Assembly: GCF_008120935.1 (NCBI RefSeq)
Contig: NZ_RDBO01000020.1
Span: 838,277-902,276, forward strand
Length of the DNA: 64,000 nucleotides
From: Streptomyces sp. sk2.1
GTDB taxonomy: Bacteria > Actinomycetota > Actinomycetes > Streptomycetales > Streptomycetaceae
Reading direction: 5' to 3'
Of this stretch, positions 17,192 to 25,030 are shown piece by piece; position 1 is the stretch's first letter; every line of letters starts with the position of its first letter. The notes under the pieces were generated by a model. The model had not been told where the DNA came from and made no database searches. It was given only the letters and a program-made list of their open reading frames with translations. The position numbers and the translations under genes are program-made.

Positions 17192-17331
17192 GGAGGCGAG
17201 CTCCTTCTTCCTCGAGCCGCCTACCGGGCTGTGGGGGAGGTGAATCCCCGGCTCCGTGCACGTCACGGACTCGGCGGTTCCTTCGCCGTCGCCCCGGATG
17301 GGCGATCAACCGTGCGAAGGTTCGAAGGCCG
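17192..17331 (-). ncRNA. structured 5' leader of NlpC/P60 gene (possible c-di-AMP riboswitch relative)
   Basis: Between the promoter and the start codon three clean hairpins follow one another in transcript order: CGGCG-N7-CGCCG (17288-17272), TCCGTG-N5-CACGGA (17269-17253) and GGGGA-N6-TCCCC (17249-17234), then AGCCCGGTAGGCGG and the ribosome site. The pieces GAACCGCCGAGTCCG and AGCCCGGTAGGCGG resemble parts of actinobacterial ydaO/c-di-AMP leaders, which control wall hydrolases in Streptomyces. The conserved GGGGUUAAUC-type core is not recognisable, so the ligand is unproven. Confidence 0.4.
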
Positions 17332-17361
17332 ACCCTAGTGACCATCTTGTGATCAGTTCAA
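17332..17361 (-). promoter_or_regulatory. housekeeping-type promoter of NlpC/P60 gene
   Basis: On the minus strand TTGAAC (17361-17356), 18 bases, then TAGGGT (17337-17332). This is close to the vegetative Streptomyces consensus and points at the NlpC leader. Confidence 0.65.
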
Positions 17362-17475
17362 ATCCTCGCCGGAAAATTCTCACCCCGGGACGCACTTCTT
17401 TACCCACATCACACGGGGTGTAGCGGCGACTTGACGGTCCGTTCCCTGATATCCACCGAGTACCGACAAGCGCGA

Positions 17476-18837
17476 CTAGACGCGCGAAAGACGCTTCAGG
17501 AGCAAGACGGACGCAACGGGCCTGGCGCCCGCCTTCGCCACCCCGTCGGCGACCTCGCGGTCGGTGGAGACCACCACGACGGGCCTGCCCGGGGGCTCGG
17601 CGCGCGCCAGTTGACGGATCAGCTCGTCGGCGGTCACCCCGGGCTTGCTGAACAGCACCCGGACCCCGCGCGGCGGCGCGAGCAGTACCGGGGCGGCCAG
17701 TTCGGCCCCGTCGAAGACACAGGTCACCTCGGCGCCGGTCTGCGCGGCGAGCACCGAGAGCCCGCCCAGCAGCCGCAACCGCTGCTTCTCCAGCGGGAGC
17801 TGCGGATAGCCGGTCTTGGTGACGTTGTAGCCGTCGATGATCAGATGCGCCTGCGGCAGCGCGAGCAACTGGTCCAGCAGGGCCGGGTCGGTCTCCGAAA
17901 GGGCCCTGGCCGCGATGTCCTTGGGCGACATCCGGCCCGGCTCGACCGCGTCGACACCGTCCGCGGGACGGATCGAGGAGGGCGGCAGGGCCAGTTCGCG
18001 GCGGAGCCCGCTCGCCGCGTCGAGCACCGTGTCCAGCAGCAGCCGCAGCCGCATGTCCTCGACCGAGCGGCCCTCCCTGGCGGCCCGGCGGCCCGCCTCG
18101 ACCGCCGCCTCGGCCTCCCCGAGCCGGGCCTTGAGCCGACGGCTCTCGCTCTCGGCGGCGGAGACCTGGGCCGCCGCCTCGGACCGCACGGTCTCGGTCT
18201 CGGCCCGGCTGCGGCGCAGCGCGGCCTCGCCCCGCTTGACCTCGTTGACGGCGCTGCGCAGCTTGCGCTGCAGGGACTCGGCCTCCTTGCGGGCCGCGTC
18301 CAGCTCGCCGCGCAGCCGCTCCGTCTCGCTCTTCGTCTGGGCACGGGCCCGGGAGAGCTCCTCGCGCAGCCGCTCCAGCTCGCGGCGGCTCTCCTCGTCG
18401 GCCCGCTCGGCGTCCGCCCGCTGGGCCTCCTCACCGGCGGCGGCGACCAGCTTCACCCAGCCCGCCGGGCGCAGCACATAGGCCGCGGCGGCCACGTCGA
18501 CCGGATCGGCGGCGGCCGGCGGCGCACCGGACTCCAGGGCGGCGGCCAGTTCGGGCTGCCCCTCCTTGAGCCGTTCGCCGATGCGCTGCCGGAACAGCGC
18601 GTCGCTCTCCAGGGCGGCGGCCATCGCATTGCCGGCGAACTTGGCGCGCCGGGTCGGGGTGAACCGGGCGTACTGCCTCAGCTGGGTCGGCAGTTCGCCG
18701 ACCGTCAGCCCGCCGAAGGCGTCCGAGACCAGCGCCACGACCCTCCGTCGTACGCCTTCGGGCAGCGGGCGGTCGAGCGCCTCGACGGCGTCGCCGGCCG
18801 CCTCGGCCGCCTCGGCGCCATCAGCGGGCTGCTCCAC
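17476..18837 (-). CDS. NYN-domain (PIN-like) ribonuclease-type protein with coiled coil
   Basis: A 453-residue cytoplasmic protein. The N-terminal region (1-135) is helical; a long Arg/Glu/Ala coiled coil follows (about 140-245). The C-terminal NYN/YacP-type domain starts at AHLIIDGYNVTKTGYP (about 330) and contains TCVFDGAELA and VVVVSTDREVADG with the acidic residues expected of a metal-dependent RNase. Homologues are conserved throughout Streptomyces; the RNA target is unknown. The zinc-ribbon gene lies 37 bases upstream on the same strand and is probably cotranscribed. Confidence 0.85.
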   Translation of the reverse strand: MEQPADGAEAAEAAGDAVEALDRPLPEGVRRRVVALVSDAFGGLTVGELPTQLRQYARFTPTRRAKFAGNAMAAALESDALFRQRIGERLKEGQPELAAALESGAPPAAADPVDVAAAAYVLRPAGWVKLVAAAGEEAQRADAERADEESRRELERLREELSRARAQTKSETERLRGELDAARKEAESLQRKLRSAVNEVKRGEAALRRSRAETETVRSEAAAQVSAAESESRRLKARLGEAEAAVEAGRRAAREGRSVEDMRLRLLLDTVLDAASGLRRELALPPSSIRPADGVDAVEPGRMSPKDIAARALSETDPALLDQLLALPQAHLIIDGYNVTKTGYPQLPLEKQRLRLLGGLSVLAAQTGAEVTCVFDGAELAAPVLLAPPRGVRVLFSKPGVTADELIRQLARAEPPGRPVVVVSTDREVADGVAKAGARPVASVLLLKRLSRV

Positions 18838-18874
18838 GATCCGTCACCCCAAATTGTCTGTGGGCGCGGCTCCG

Positions 18875-19117
18875 TCAGGAGTCGGCACCCGGCCTGTCCA
18901 CCAGTTCGATCTGATCCACCGCGTTGCACCAACGGCAGCGGACCGACTCGATGGTCTCACTGACCACCTCCCGTTCCTCGACGCTGGCCTCACCGGCCAG
19001 GTCGAGATGGACGTATTCGACGACCTTCGAGGAGCGCGTCACGTCGAAGCGGGTGAGATTTCCGCAGAGCGTGCAGCGCCAGCGGGTCCCGTCGGTCGGC
19101 TGGGGAACCGTCGTCAT
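18875..19117 (-). CDS. small zinc-ribbon protein
   Basis: An 80-residue protein with two knuckles, RCTLCGN near residue 14 and RCRWCNA near 62, likely to bind one zinc ion. Between them is a beta-hairpin-like segment (KVVEYVHLDLAGEASVEE). Function is unknown; its place just upstream of the NYN nuclease gene may mean a joint RNA-related role. The ATG at 19117 lies eight bases after GAGGA. Confidence 0.85.
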   Translation of the reverse strand: MTTVPQPTDGTRWRCTLCGNLTRFDVTRSSKVVEYVHLDLAGEASVEEREVVSETIESVRCRWCNAVDQIELVDRPGADS

Positions 19118-19278
19118 CGTTGCGTCCTCTTTCGTCGAGCCTCGTGCTGCTGCTTCAAGGATCTCGCGGTGCGCCGTCGAACTGCGGATGTCCTGCCGCA
19201 ACCCTACGGCCTCGCCGCGTCCGCCCGACACGGCGAGGCGGTCCGTCCCGTTCCCTCCGCTTGCGTCATGCTCTGTTC

Positions 19279-20031
19279 ATGATCGATCGGCGCGCTGTGA
19301 CCGGCAGGTCGGCCGGCGGATTCCTGCGGACGGTCGCCCTGGGCGGATCGCCGATGACCCACGCCCTGATCGCGGCGTGCTCGCTGGTCTTCGTGATCAG
19401 CCCGCTGTCCGGCCTCAACCCGGTGCCCGGCGGCGCCGACGCCCGGCTGGCCGCCCAGGCCGGCTACTTCGAGCGCTGGGGCGTGATCCCGAACGAGCTG
19501 TGGGACGGCCCGGTGCGGGTCCTGCTCACCCCGCTCACCGCCCTCTTCGTGCACGGCAGCTGGGTGCACCTGCTCGGCAACATGCTCTTCCTGTACGTGT
19601 TCGGGGCGATGACCGAGGAACGCATGGGCCGCATCGGGTTCACCTTCTTCTACGTCATCTGCGGCTACCTCGCCCTGGTCGCCTACGCGGCCGCGCACGC
19701 CACGTCCGACCAGACGCTCGTCGGCGCGTCGGGCGCGATCTCGGCGGTGCTGGGGGCGTTCCTGTACCTGTTCCCCAGGGCCCGGGTGACCAGCCTGTTC
19801 CCGTTCCTCTTCTTCCTGCCCCTGCGCTTCCCCGCCTGGATCGTGCTGGTGTTCTGGTTCGTCCTGCAGTGGCTCGCGGTCCAGGGCGCGGGCAGCGGGG
19901 GGCCGGGGGTCGCCTATCTGGCCCATGTGGTGGGCTTCGCCCTCGGCTTCCTCTACGCCTGGGGGCGTTACCGGCGTACGGATAGAGTGAAGGCACCAGC
20001 CGCGGCCACCGAGGGAGAAAGTCAGCCGTGA
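19279..20031 (+). CDS. rhomboid-family intramembrane serine protease
   Basis: A 250-residue polytopic protein with about six helices. The oxyanion Asn is in HLLGNMLFLYVFG, the nucleophile Ser in LVGASGAISAVLG and the catalytic His in YLAHVVGFALGF, the full rhomboid catalytic set. It cleaves single-span membrane proteins within the bilayer; its substrate is unknown. No good ribosome site precedes the ATG, so initiation may be leaderless or weak. The RAM-domain gene overlaps its stop by four bases (GTGA), which implies translational coupling. Confidence 0.9.
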   Translation: MIDRRAVTGRSAGGFLRTVALGGSPMTHALIAACSLVFVISPLSGLNPVPGGADARLAAQAGYFERWGVIPNELWDGPVRVLLTPLTALFVHGSWVHLLGNMLFLYVFGAMTEERMGRIGFTFFYVICGYLALVAYAAAHATSDQTLVGASGAISAVLGAFLYLFPRARVTSLFPFLFFLPLRFPAWIVLVFWFVLQWLAVQGAGSGGPGVAYLAHVVGFALGFLYAWGRYRRTDRVKAPAAATEGESQP

Positions 20032-20309
20032 TCACCGCGATCGTGCTCATCAAAACCAGCGTGGACCGGATTCCCGAGATCGCCGAATCCATCGCCGCGC
20101 TGGACAGCGTCAGCGAGGTCTTCTCGGTCACCGGTACGTACGACCTGATCGCCATGGTCCGAGTGGCCAAGCACGACGATCTGGCGGACATCATCCCGGG
20201 CCGGATCAGCAAGATCCCCGGCGTCGAGGCCACCGACACCCACGTGGCGTTCCGCACCTACTCGCAGCACGACCTGGAGGCGGCCTTCGCCATCGGGCTC
20301 GACGCATAG
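20028..20309 (+). CDS. stand-alone Lrp/AsnC ligand-binding (RAM) domain protein
   Basis: A 93-residue protein consisting only of the alpha-beta RAM domain of Lrp/AsnC regulators (ITAIVLIKTS, SVTGTYDLIAMVRV, GVEATDTHVAFRTY); the DNA-binding helix-turn-helix is absent. Such proteins form amino-acid-binding oligomers and may modulate full-length Lrp proteins. It is joined to the rhomboid gene by a GTGA overlap. The effector is unknown. Confidence 0.88.
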   Translation: MITAIVLIKTSVDRIPEIAESIAALDSVSEVFSVTGTYDLIAMVRVAKHDDLADIIPGRISKIPGVEATDTHVAFRTYSQHDLEAAFAIGLDA

Positions 20310-20329
20310 GCACGGATTCACCCGCGTGA

Positions 20330-20376
20330 CACTTCGGCGGGGTACGGGCGGCTTCCGCCCGTACCCCGCCGAAGTG
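20330..20376. terminator. 22-bp perfect bidirectional terminator hairpin
   Basis: 20330-20351 and 20355-20376 are exact reverse complements (stem begins CACTTCGGCGGGG) around a CTT loop. It lies between the convergent RAM-domain and aminotransferase genes. Confidence 0.8.
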
Positions 20377-20387
20377 CTGTGTGCCGG

Positions 20388-21764
20388 TCAGTGCTGCGCG
20401 GTGCCCCGGTCCGGGACGCAACGGCCGTCCTCGGTGCGGTACTTCCACTGGGCGCCCTCGCGCACCAGTTCCCCGACCGCGCGGACGAAACGCTCGATGT
20501 GCTCGTCCGGCGTACCGGCGCCGAAGCTCACCCGGATCGCGTTCAGGGAGCGCTCGCCCGGCTCGGCCTCGGGCGCGCCGCACTCGCCGACCTCCTGCGG
20601 GTCGCTGCCCAGCAGGGTGCGGACCAGGGGGTGGGCGCAGAACAGTCCGTCGCGGACCCCGATGCCGTACTCGGCGGAGAGCGCGGCGGCGAAGTGCGAG
20701 CTGTTCCAGCCCTCCACCACGAAGGAGATGACGCCGACCCGCGGGGCGTCGTCGCCGAACAGCGAGAGCACCTTGACCTGGGGAATCGCGGCGAGACCGG
20801 CCCGGACACCGGTCACGAGCCGCTGCTCGCGGGCGACCAGCGCGTCGAAGCCCGCCTCCTTCAGCGCCTTGCAGGCGGAGGCGATGGAGTACGCGCCGAT
20901 GACGTTGGGGGAACCGGCCTCGTGCCGGGCGGCCGTGGTGTGCCACTCGACGTCCACCCCGCCGTCGGTGCGGCGGGCGACCTTGCGCGAGGCGCCGCCG
21001 CCGGCCAGGTATGGCTCGGCCTCCCGCAGCCAGTCGGCCCGGCCGGCGAGCACCCCGGAGCCGAAGGGCGCGTACAGCTTGTGCCCGGAGAAGGCGACCC
21101 AGTCGACGTCCAGCTCGGTGATGTCGACGGGGTGGTGCGGGGCGAGCTGCGCGGCGTCCAGCACGATCCGGGCGCCGTGCGCGTGCGCGGCGGCCGCCAG
21201 TTCCCCGACCGGCCACAGCTCGCCGGTGACGTTGGAGGCGCCGGTGACGCAGACCAGCGCGGGGCCGTAGGGGTCGCGCGCGGCCAGGGCCCGCTCCAGC
21301 GTCTCGACGGCCTGGGCCGGGGTGCGCGGGGCGTTCAGGTAGGTCACCCGCGCGTCGCGCCACGGCAGCAGCGAGGCGTGGTGCTCGGTCTCGAAGACGA
21401 AGACCTGGCAGTCGGCGGGGAGCGCCGCGGCCAGCAGGTTCAGCGAGTCGGTGGTCGAGCGGGTGAAGACCACCTGGTCGTCCGCGCGGCAGCCGAGGAA
21501 CTCCGCGACGGTGGCGCGGCTGTTCTCGAAGAGGTCCGTGGAGAGCTGGGAGAGGTAGCCGGCGCCGCGGTGGACGCTGCCGTAGTACGGGGCGTACGCG
21601 GCGACGTCGTCCCAGACCCGGCGCAGGGCGGGTGCGCTGGCGGCGTAGTCGAGGGCGGCGTACGCGACTTCACCGCCCGTGACCAGCGGAACCCTCACGT
21701 CCTCCCCCAGAACGGGCAGGGGGGCACAAACCGACTCGTCGATGGCAGCGGTGGATACAGACAT
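20388..21764 (-). CDS. class V PLP-dependent aminotransferase / cysteine-desulfurase-like enzyme under SAM-IV control
   Basis: A 458-residue fold-type I PLP enzyme. The cofactor Lys is K229 in AFSGHKLYAPFGSG; TETEHHASLLPW-like FETEHHASLLPW and VLDAAQLAPHHPVDI supply the ring-stacking His and the Asp. It resembles SufS/CsdA but lacks the usual SSGxxC loop, having RDGLFCAHPLVR instead. Control by a SAM-IV riboswitch argues for a role in sulfur amino acid metabolism. The exact reaction is unknown. The start at 21764 follows GGGAG. It is the only gene on its transcript, closed by a strong hairpin. Confidence 0.85.
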   Translation of the reverse strand: MSVSTAAIDESVCAPLPVLGEDVRVPLVTGGEVAYAALDYAASAPALRRVWDDVAAYAPYYGSVHRGAGYLSQLSTDLFENSRATVAEFLGCRADDQVVFTRSTTDSLNLLAAALPADCQVFVFETEHHASLLPWRDARVTYLNAPRTPAQAVETLERALAARDPYGPALVCVTGASNVTGELWPVGELAAAAHAHGARIVLDAAQLAPHHPVDITELDVDWVAFSGHKLYAPFGSGVLAGRADWLREAEPYLAGGGASRKVARRTDGGVDVEWHTTAARHEAGSPNVIGAYSIASACKALKEAGFDALVAREQRLVTGVRAGLAAIPQVKVLSLFGDDAPRVGVISFVVEGWNSSHFAAALSAEYGIGVRDGLFCAHPLVRTLLGSDPQEVGECGAPEAEPGERSLNAIRVSFGAGTPDEHIERFVRAVGELVREGAQWKYRTEDGRCVPDRGTAQH

Positions 21765-21850
21765 GGCGAACTCCCGTAAGAGGCAGGCGAAGAGCGCGCA
21801 CCGGCGGATACGCGGCAGTGCGGCAGAAGGAGAAAAAGGGTGTGCGGAAG

Positions 21851-21866
21851 AGGGCCGGCCGGCCCT
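21851..21866 (-). terminator. attenuator-like hairpin downstream of SAM-IV aptamer
   Basis: The self-complementary AGGGCCGGCCGGCCCT forms a compact GC stem. On the transcript it is followed within about ten bases by CACCCTTTTTC, giving an intrinsic-terminator look between aptamer and gene. Confidence 0.5.
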
Positions 21867-21885
21867 ATCGCATTCGCGTGCTCAC
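21865..21885 (-). CDS. possible six-codon leader peptide
   Basis: GTG AGC ACG CGA ATG CGA TAG would encode MSTRMR. It has a GGGAG six bases upstream and ends in the attenuator hairpin. It could couple translation to termination, but it is too short to prove from one sequence. Confidence 0.25.
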   Translation of the reverse strand: MSTRMR

Positions 21886-21899
21886 AAGAGGCTCCCTAG

Positions 21900-22057
21900 G
21901 GACCAGGACCCCGGGGGTTGGCATTCACCGATGCCGAGGGGCCCGCGCTTGCCGCGGACCTCGCTGCCCACGGCCTGGTCTTCACCCGGGGCACCCCGCC
22001 ACGGACGGAGGGTTGCCGGACAGCGGGCCGGGGCCGTAGTCGCTGTCACTCATGACC
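21900..22057 (-). ncRNA. SAM-IV riboswitch
   Basis: The minus strand has the features of the actinobacterial SAM-IV aptamer. GGTCATGAGTGACAGC starts at 22057; GACAGC pairs with GCTGTC in GCTGTCCGGCAACCCTCC; the GGTC...GAAGACC closing helix follows, then the pseudoknot region with GGCAAGCGCGGGCCCCTC. S-adenosylmethionine binding to this fold normally lowers expression. It lies 136 bases ahead of the class V PLP enzyme gene and reads toward it. Confidence 0.85.
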
Positions 22058-22206
22058 TGCCCAGCATCTTGCCATACGCGCGGACGCGCGCAAGGCGCGG
22101 TCCAGGATCCGGACCGCGCCCCGCGTCACTTCTCCGCCCGACCAGGAGCCCGTCGGGGCCTGCCCGCGCCTGCCGGGCGGCCATCGGATGGCCGCCCCGC
22201 GGGCCC

Positions 22207-23271
22207 TCAGGCGTTGCTGGCCGCCACCCAGCGCTCCAGCGTCCGCGCCGCCGCGCCCGAGTCGATGGACTCGGCCGCCTTCGCCATCCCGGCGGCGAGC
22301 TGCTCGTTCAGCGTGCCGTCCGTCGGGTCCAGCGCCGTCAGGGCCGCCGCCGAGTTGAGCAGCACGGCGTCGCGCACCGGCCCCCGCTCGCCCGCCAGCA
22401 ACCGGCGGGCCACATCGGCGTTGTACGAGGCGTCCGCGCCGCGCAGCGCCTCCACGGGCACCAGCTCCAGACCGACGTCGCGCGGGTCGAACGTCTCCTC
22501 GCGGACGGCCCCGTCCCGCACCACCCAGACCCGCGAGGTCGCGGTCGTCGTCAGCTCGTCCAGGCCGTCGTCGCCGCGGAAGACCAGCGCGGAGTTGCCG
22601 CGCTCGGCGAGCACCCCGGCGACGATGGGTGCCATCTTCGGGTCGGCCACGCCGACGGCCTGGGAACGCACCCGGGCCGGGTTGGTGAGCGGACCGAGGA
22701 TGTTGAACGTGGTCGGCGTACCGAGCTCCTTGCGGGCCCTGGCGACGTACCGCAGGGCGGGGTGGAACTTCACCGCGAAGCAGAAGGTGATGCCCGCCTC
22801 CTCGGCGACCTCGACGACCCGCTCCGCGGAGAGGTCCAGGTTGACGCCGAGCTTCTCCAGCACGTCGGAGGAGCCGCTCGCCGAGGACGAGGCCCGGTTG
22901 CCGTGCTTGACGATCTTGGCACCGGTGCCGGCGATGACGATCGCCGACATGGTGGAGATGTTGACCGTCTTGGCGAGGTCGCCGCCGGTGCCGACGATGT
23001 CGACCGTGCGGCCGGGCACCTCGATGGTGCGGGCGTGCTCGTACATCGCCCGCACCAGGCCGGTCACCTCGTCGATGGTCTCGCCCTTGGCCCGCAGCGC
23101 CACCGCGAACCCGGCGATCTGCACATCGGTCGCCTCGCCGCTCATGATGCGGTCCATGGCCCAGGCGGTGGCGTCCGCGGTGAGGTTCTCTCCGCGCAGC
23201 AGGGGGTTCAGCACGCCGGGCCAGGAACGGTCCGCCACGCTGTCGCCGCCGATCGGGGTCACAACGTTCAT
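22207..23271 (-). CDS. trpD: anthranilate phosphoribosyltransferase
   Basis: A 354-residue tryptophan-pathway enzyme joining anthranilate to phosphoribosyl pyrophosphate. The PRPP loop GTGGD is at residues 94-98, followed by [28 protein letters not shown] (122-139) is the anthranilate/PRPP signature, and [14 protein letters not shown] and LGPLTNPAR complete the family pattern. The length matches. It stands away from the other trp genes, just downstream of qcrB on the same strand but behind a terminator hairpin; M. tuberculosis has the same trpD-ctaE-qcr order. Confidence 0.95.
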   Translation of the reverse strand: MNVVTPIGGDSVADRSWPGVLNPLLRGENLTADATAWAMDRIMSGEATDVQIAGFAVALRAKGETIDEVTGLVRAMYEHARTIEVPGRTVDIVGTGGDLAKTVNISTMSAIVIAGTGAKIVKHGNRASSSASGSSDVLEKLGVNLDLSAERVVEVAEEAGITFCFAVKFHPALRYVARARKELGTPTTFNILGPLTNPARVRSQAVGVADPKMAPIVAGVLAERGNSALVFRGDDGLDELTTTATSRVWVVRDGAVREETFDPRDVGLELVPVEALRGADASYNADVARRLLAGERGPVRDAVLLNSAAALTALDPTDGTLNEQLAAGMAKAAESIDSGAAARTLERWVAASNA

Positions 23272-23341
23272 GGTCCGCTCCCGGGGTCCACAGTCGGTAA
23301 AAGGATCGTCTCCACCCTATCGATCGGAAGAGGACGGCGAA

Positions 23342-23370
23342 GAGCCCCGTCCAACGCGTGGACGGGGCTC
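23342..23370 (-). terminator. terminator hairpin after qcrB
   Basis: GAGCCCCGTCC (23342-23352) pairs exactly with GGACGGGGCTC (23360-23370) around AACGCGT, 26 bases after the qcrB stop and before trpD. Confidence 0.7.
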
Positions 23371-23395
23371 CTGCCGTGGCGATCAGTTCAGGCGA

Positions 23396-25030
23396 TCAGT
23401 GGTGACCGTGGCCGCTGGTGATCTCCTTGTACTCCTCGACGGTGGGCTTGGCGATCTGGTTGTTCTCGCCGTAGTAGCCCTTGCTGAGTCGGGCGCGCAG
23501 CTTCTCCAGAGGCGACACCTTGCGCTCGACACCGTTCTCGTCGACCGTCGGGCCGATCTCGACCGGCTTGTACTGCTCGTGCGCGGTGAGCGTGTGCAGC
23601 TGCTCGGGGCCGAGCGGCTCGTGGATCTCGACGAACTCACCGTGCGGCAGGCGCTTGATGATGCCGGACTCGCGTCCGTGCAGCACCTTCTCCTTGTCGC
23701 GGCGCTGGAGGCCGAGGCAGATCCGCCGGGTGACGATGAACGCGATGATCGGGCCCGCGAAGATGAAGATGCGGATGAACCAGGTGATGGCGTTGATCGA
23801 CAGGTGGAAGTGCGTGGCCCACAGGTCGTTGCCACCGCCGATGAAGACGATGACGTAGACGGTGATCCAGGCGACACCGAAGGCCGTCCGGGTCGGGGCG
23901 TTGCGCGGGCGGTCCAGGATGTGGTGCTCGCGCTTGTCCCCGGTGATCCAGGACTCGACGAACGGGTAGACCGCGAGAACCGCGAGCACCACTCCGAAGG
24001 CCATCAGCGGGATGAACACACCCAGGGCGAGCGTGTGACCCCAGAGGTTGATCTCCCATCCCGGCATCACTCGGATCAGACCCTCGGCGAAGCCCATGTA
24101 CCAGTCGGGCTGGGCGCCGGTGGACACCTGGTCCGGACGGTACGGACCGATGTTCCAGACCGGGTTGATCGTGGCGATCCCCGCGATGATGGCGATGATG
24201 CCGAAGACCAGGAAGAAGAAGCCGCCGGCCTTCGCCATGTACACCGGCAGCAGCGGCATGCCGACGACGTTCTTGTTGGTGCGGCCGGGACCCGCGAACT
24301 GCGTGTGCTTGTGGTAGAAGACCAGGATCAGGTGCGCCACCAGCAGACCGAGCATGATGCCCGGCAGCAGCAGGATGTGGATCGAGTAGAACCTGGCGAC
24401 CATGTCGTGGCCGGGGAACTCCCCGCCGAACAGGAACATCGAGATGTACGTGCCGACGATCGGCATCGACAGGATCGCGCCCTGGGTGAAGCGGATACCC
24501 GTACCGGACAGCAGGTCGTCCGGGAGCGAGTAGCCGGTGAAGCCGGTGAACATGCCCAGCACGAACAGCAGGAAGCCGAACAGCCAGTTGATCTCACGCG
24601 GCTTGCGGAACGCACCCGTGAAGAAGACGCGCATCATGTGCACGAACATGCCGGCCAGGAAGATCAGCGCGGCCCAGTGGTGGATCTGGCGGACCAGCAG
24701 ACCACCGCGGACGTCGAAGCTGATGTCCAGCGTCGAGGCGTACGCCTCGGACATCCGGATGCCCTGCATCGGCTCGTACGAGCCGTGGTACACGATCTCG
24801 TTCATGCTCGGGTGGAAGAACAGCGTCAGGTACACACCCGTGAGGATGATGATGATGAAGCTGTAGAGGGCGATCTCACCGAGCATGAAGGACCAGTGGT
24901 CCGGGAAGATCTTGCGCATGTTGGCCTTGGCCAGGGAGTAGATCCCGAGCCGGCCGTCCGCCCAGTCGGCCACCCGCTCGCCGGCGGGTGCCTTGCGCTT
25001 GGTGTCGGTCGCAGTACTCATCCGTGTCAT
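23396..25030 (-). CDS. qcrB: cytochrome bc1 complex cytochrome b subunit
   Basis: A 544-residue integral membrane subunit of the menaquinol-cytochrome c reductase. Helices B and D carry the haem-ligand His pairs in RQIHHWAALIFLAGMFVHMMR and ARFYSIHILLLPG...AHLILVFYH. The Qo-site region and a C-terminal actinobacterial extension with a long cytoplasmic tail (GESGIIKRLPHGEFVEIHEP) are present. It forms the bcc-aa3 supercomplex with QcrA, QcrC and the Cta subunits. The ATG at 25030 overlaps the qcrA stop as ATGA; the ATG three codons later (25021) is an alternative start. Confidence 0.95.
   Translation of the reverse strand: MTRMSTATDTKRKAPAGERVADWADGRLGIYSLAKANMRKIFPDHWSFMLGEIALYSFIIIILTGVYLTLFFHPSMNEIVYHGSYEPMQGIRMSEAYASTLDISFDVRGGLLVRQIHHWAALIFLAGMFVHMMRVFFTGAFRKPREINWLFGFLLFVLGMFTGFTGYSLPDDLLSGTGIRFTQGAILSMPIVGTYISMFLFGGEFPGHDMVARFYSIHILLLPGIMLGLLVAHLILVFYHKHTQFAGPGRTNKNVVGMPLLPVYMAKAGGFFFLVFGIIAIIAGIATINPVWNIGPYRPDQVSTGAQPDWYMGFAEGLIRVMPGWEINLWGHTLALGVFIPLMAFGVVLAVLAVYPFVESWITGDKREHHILDRPRNAPTRTAFGVAWITVYVIVFIGGGNDLWATHFHLSINAITWFIRIFIFAGPIIAFIVTRRICLGLQRRDKEKVLHGRESGIIKRLPHGEFVEIHEPLGPEQLHTLTAHEQYKPVEIGPTVDENGVERKVSPLEKLRARLSKGYYGENNQIAKPTVEEYKEITSGHGHH

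Noticed and set aside
17192-17331. A firm call of the NlpC leader as a c-di-AMP riboswitch
   Set aside because: Only the ends resemble ydaO elements; the core is not recognisable by eye, so it is listed as a structured leader only.
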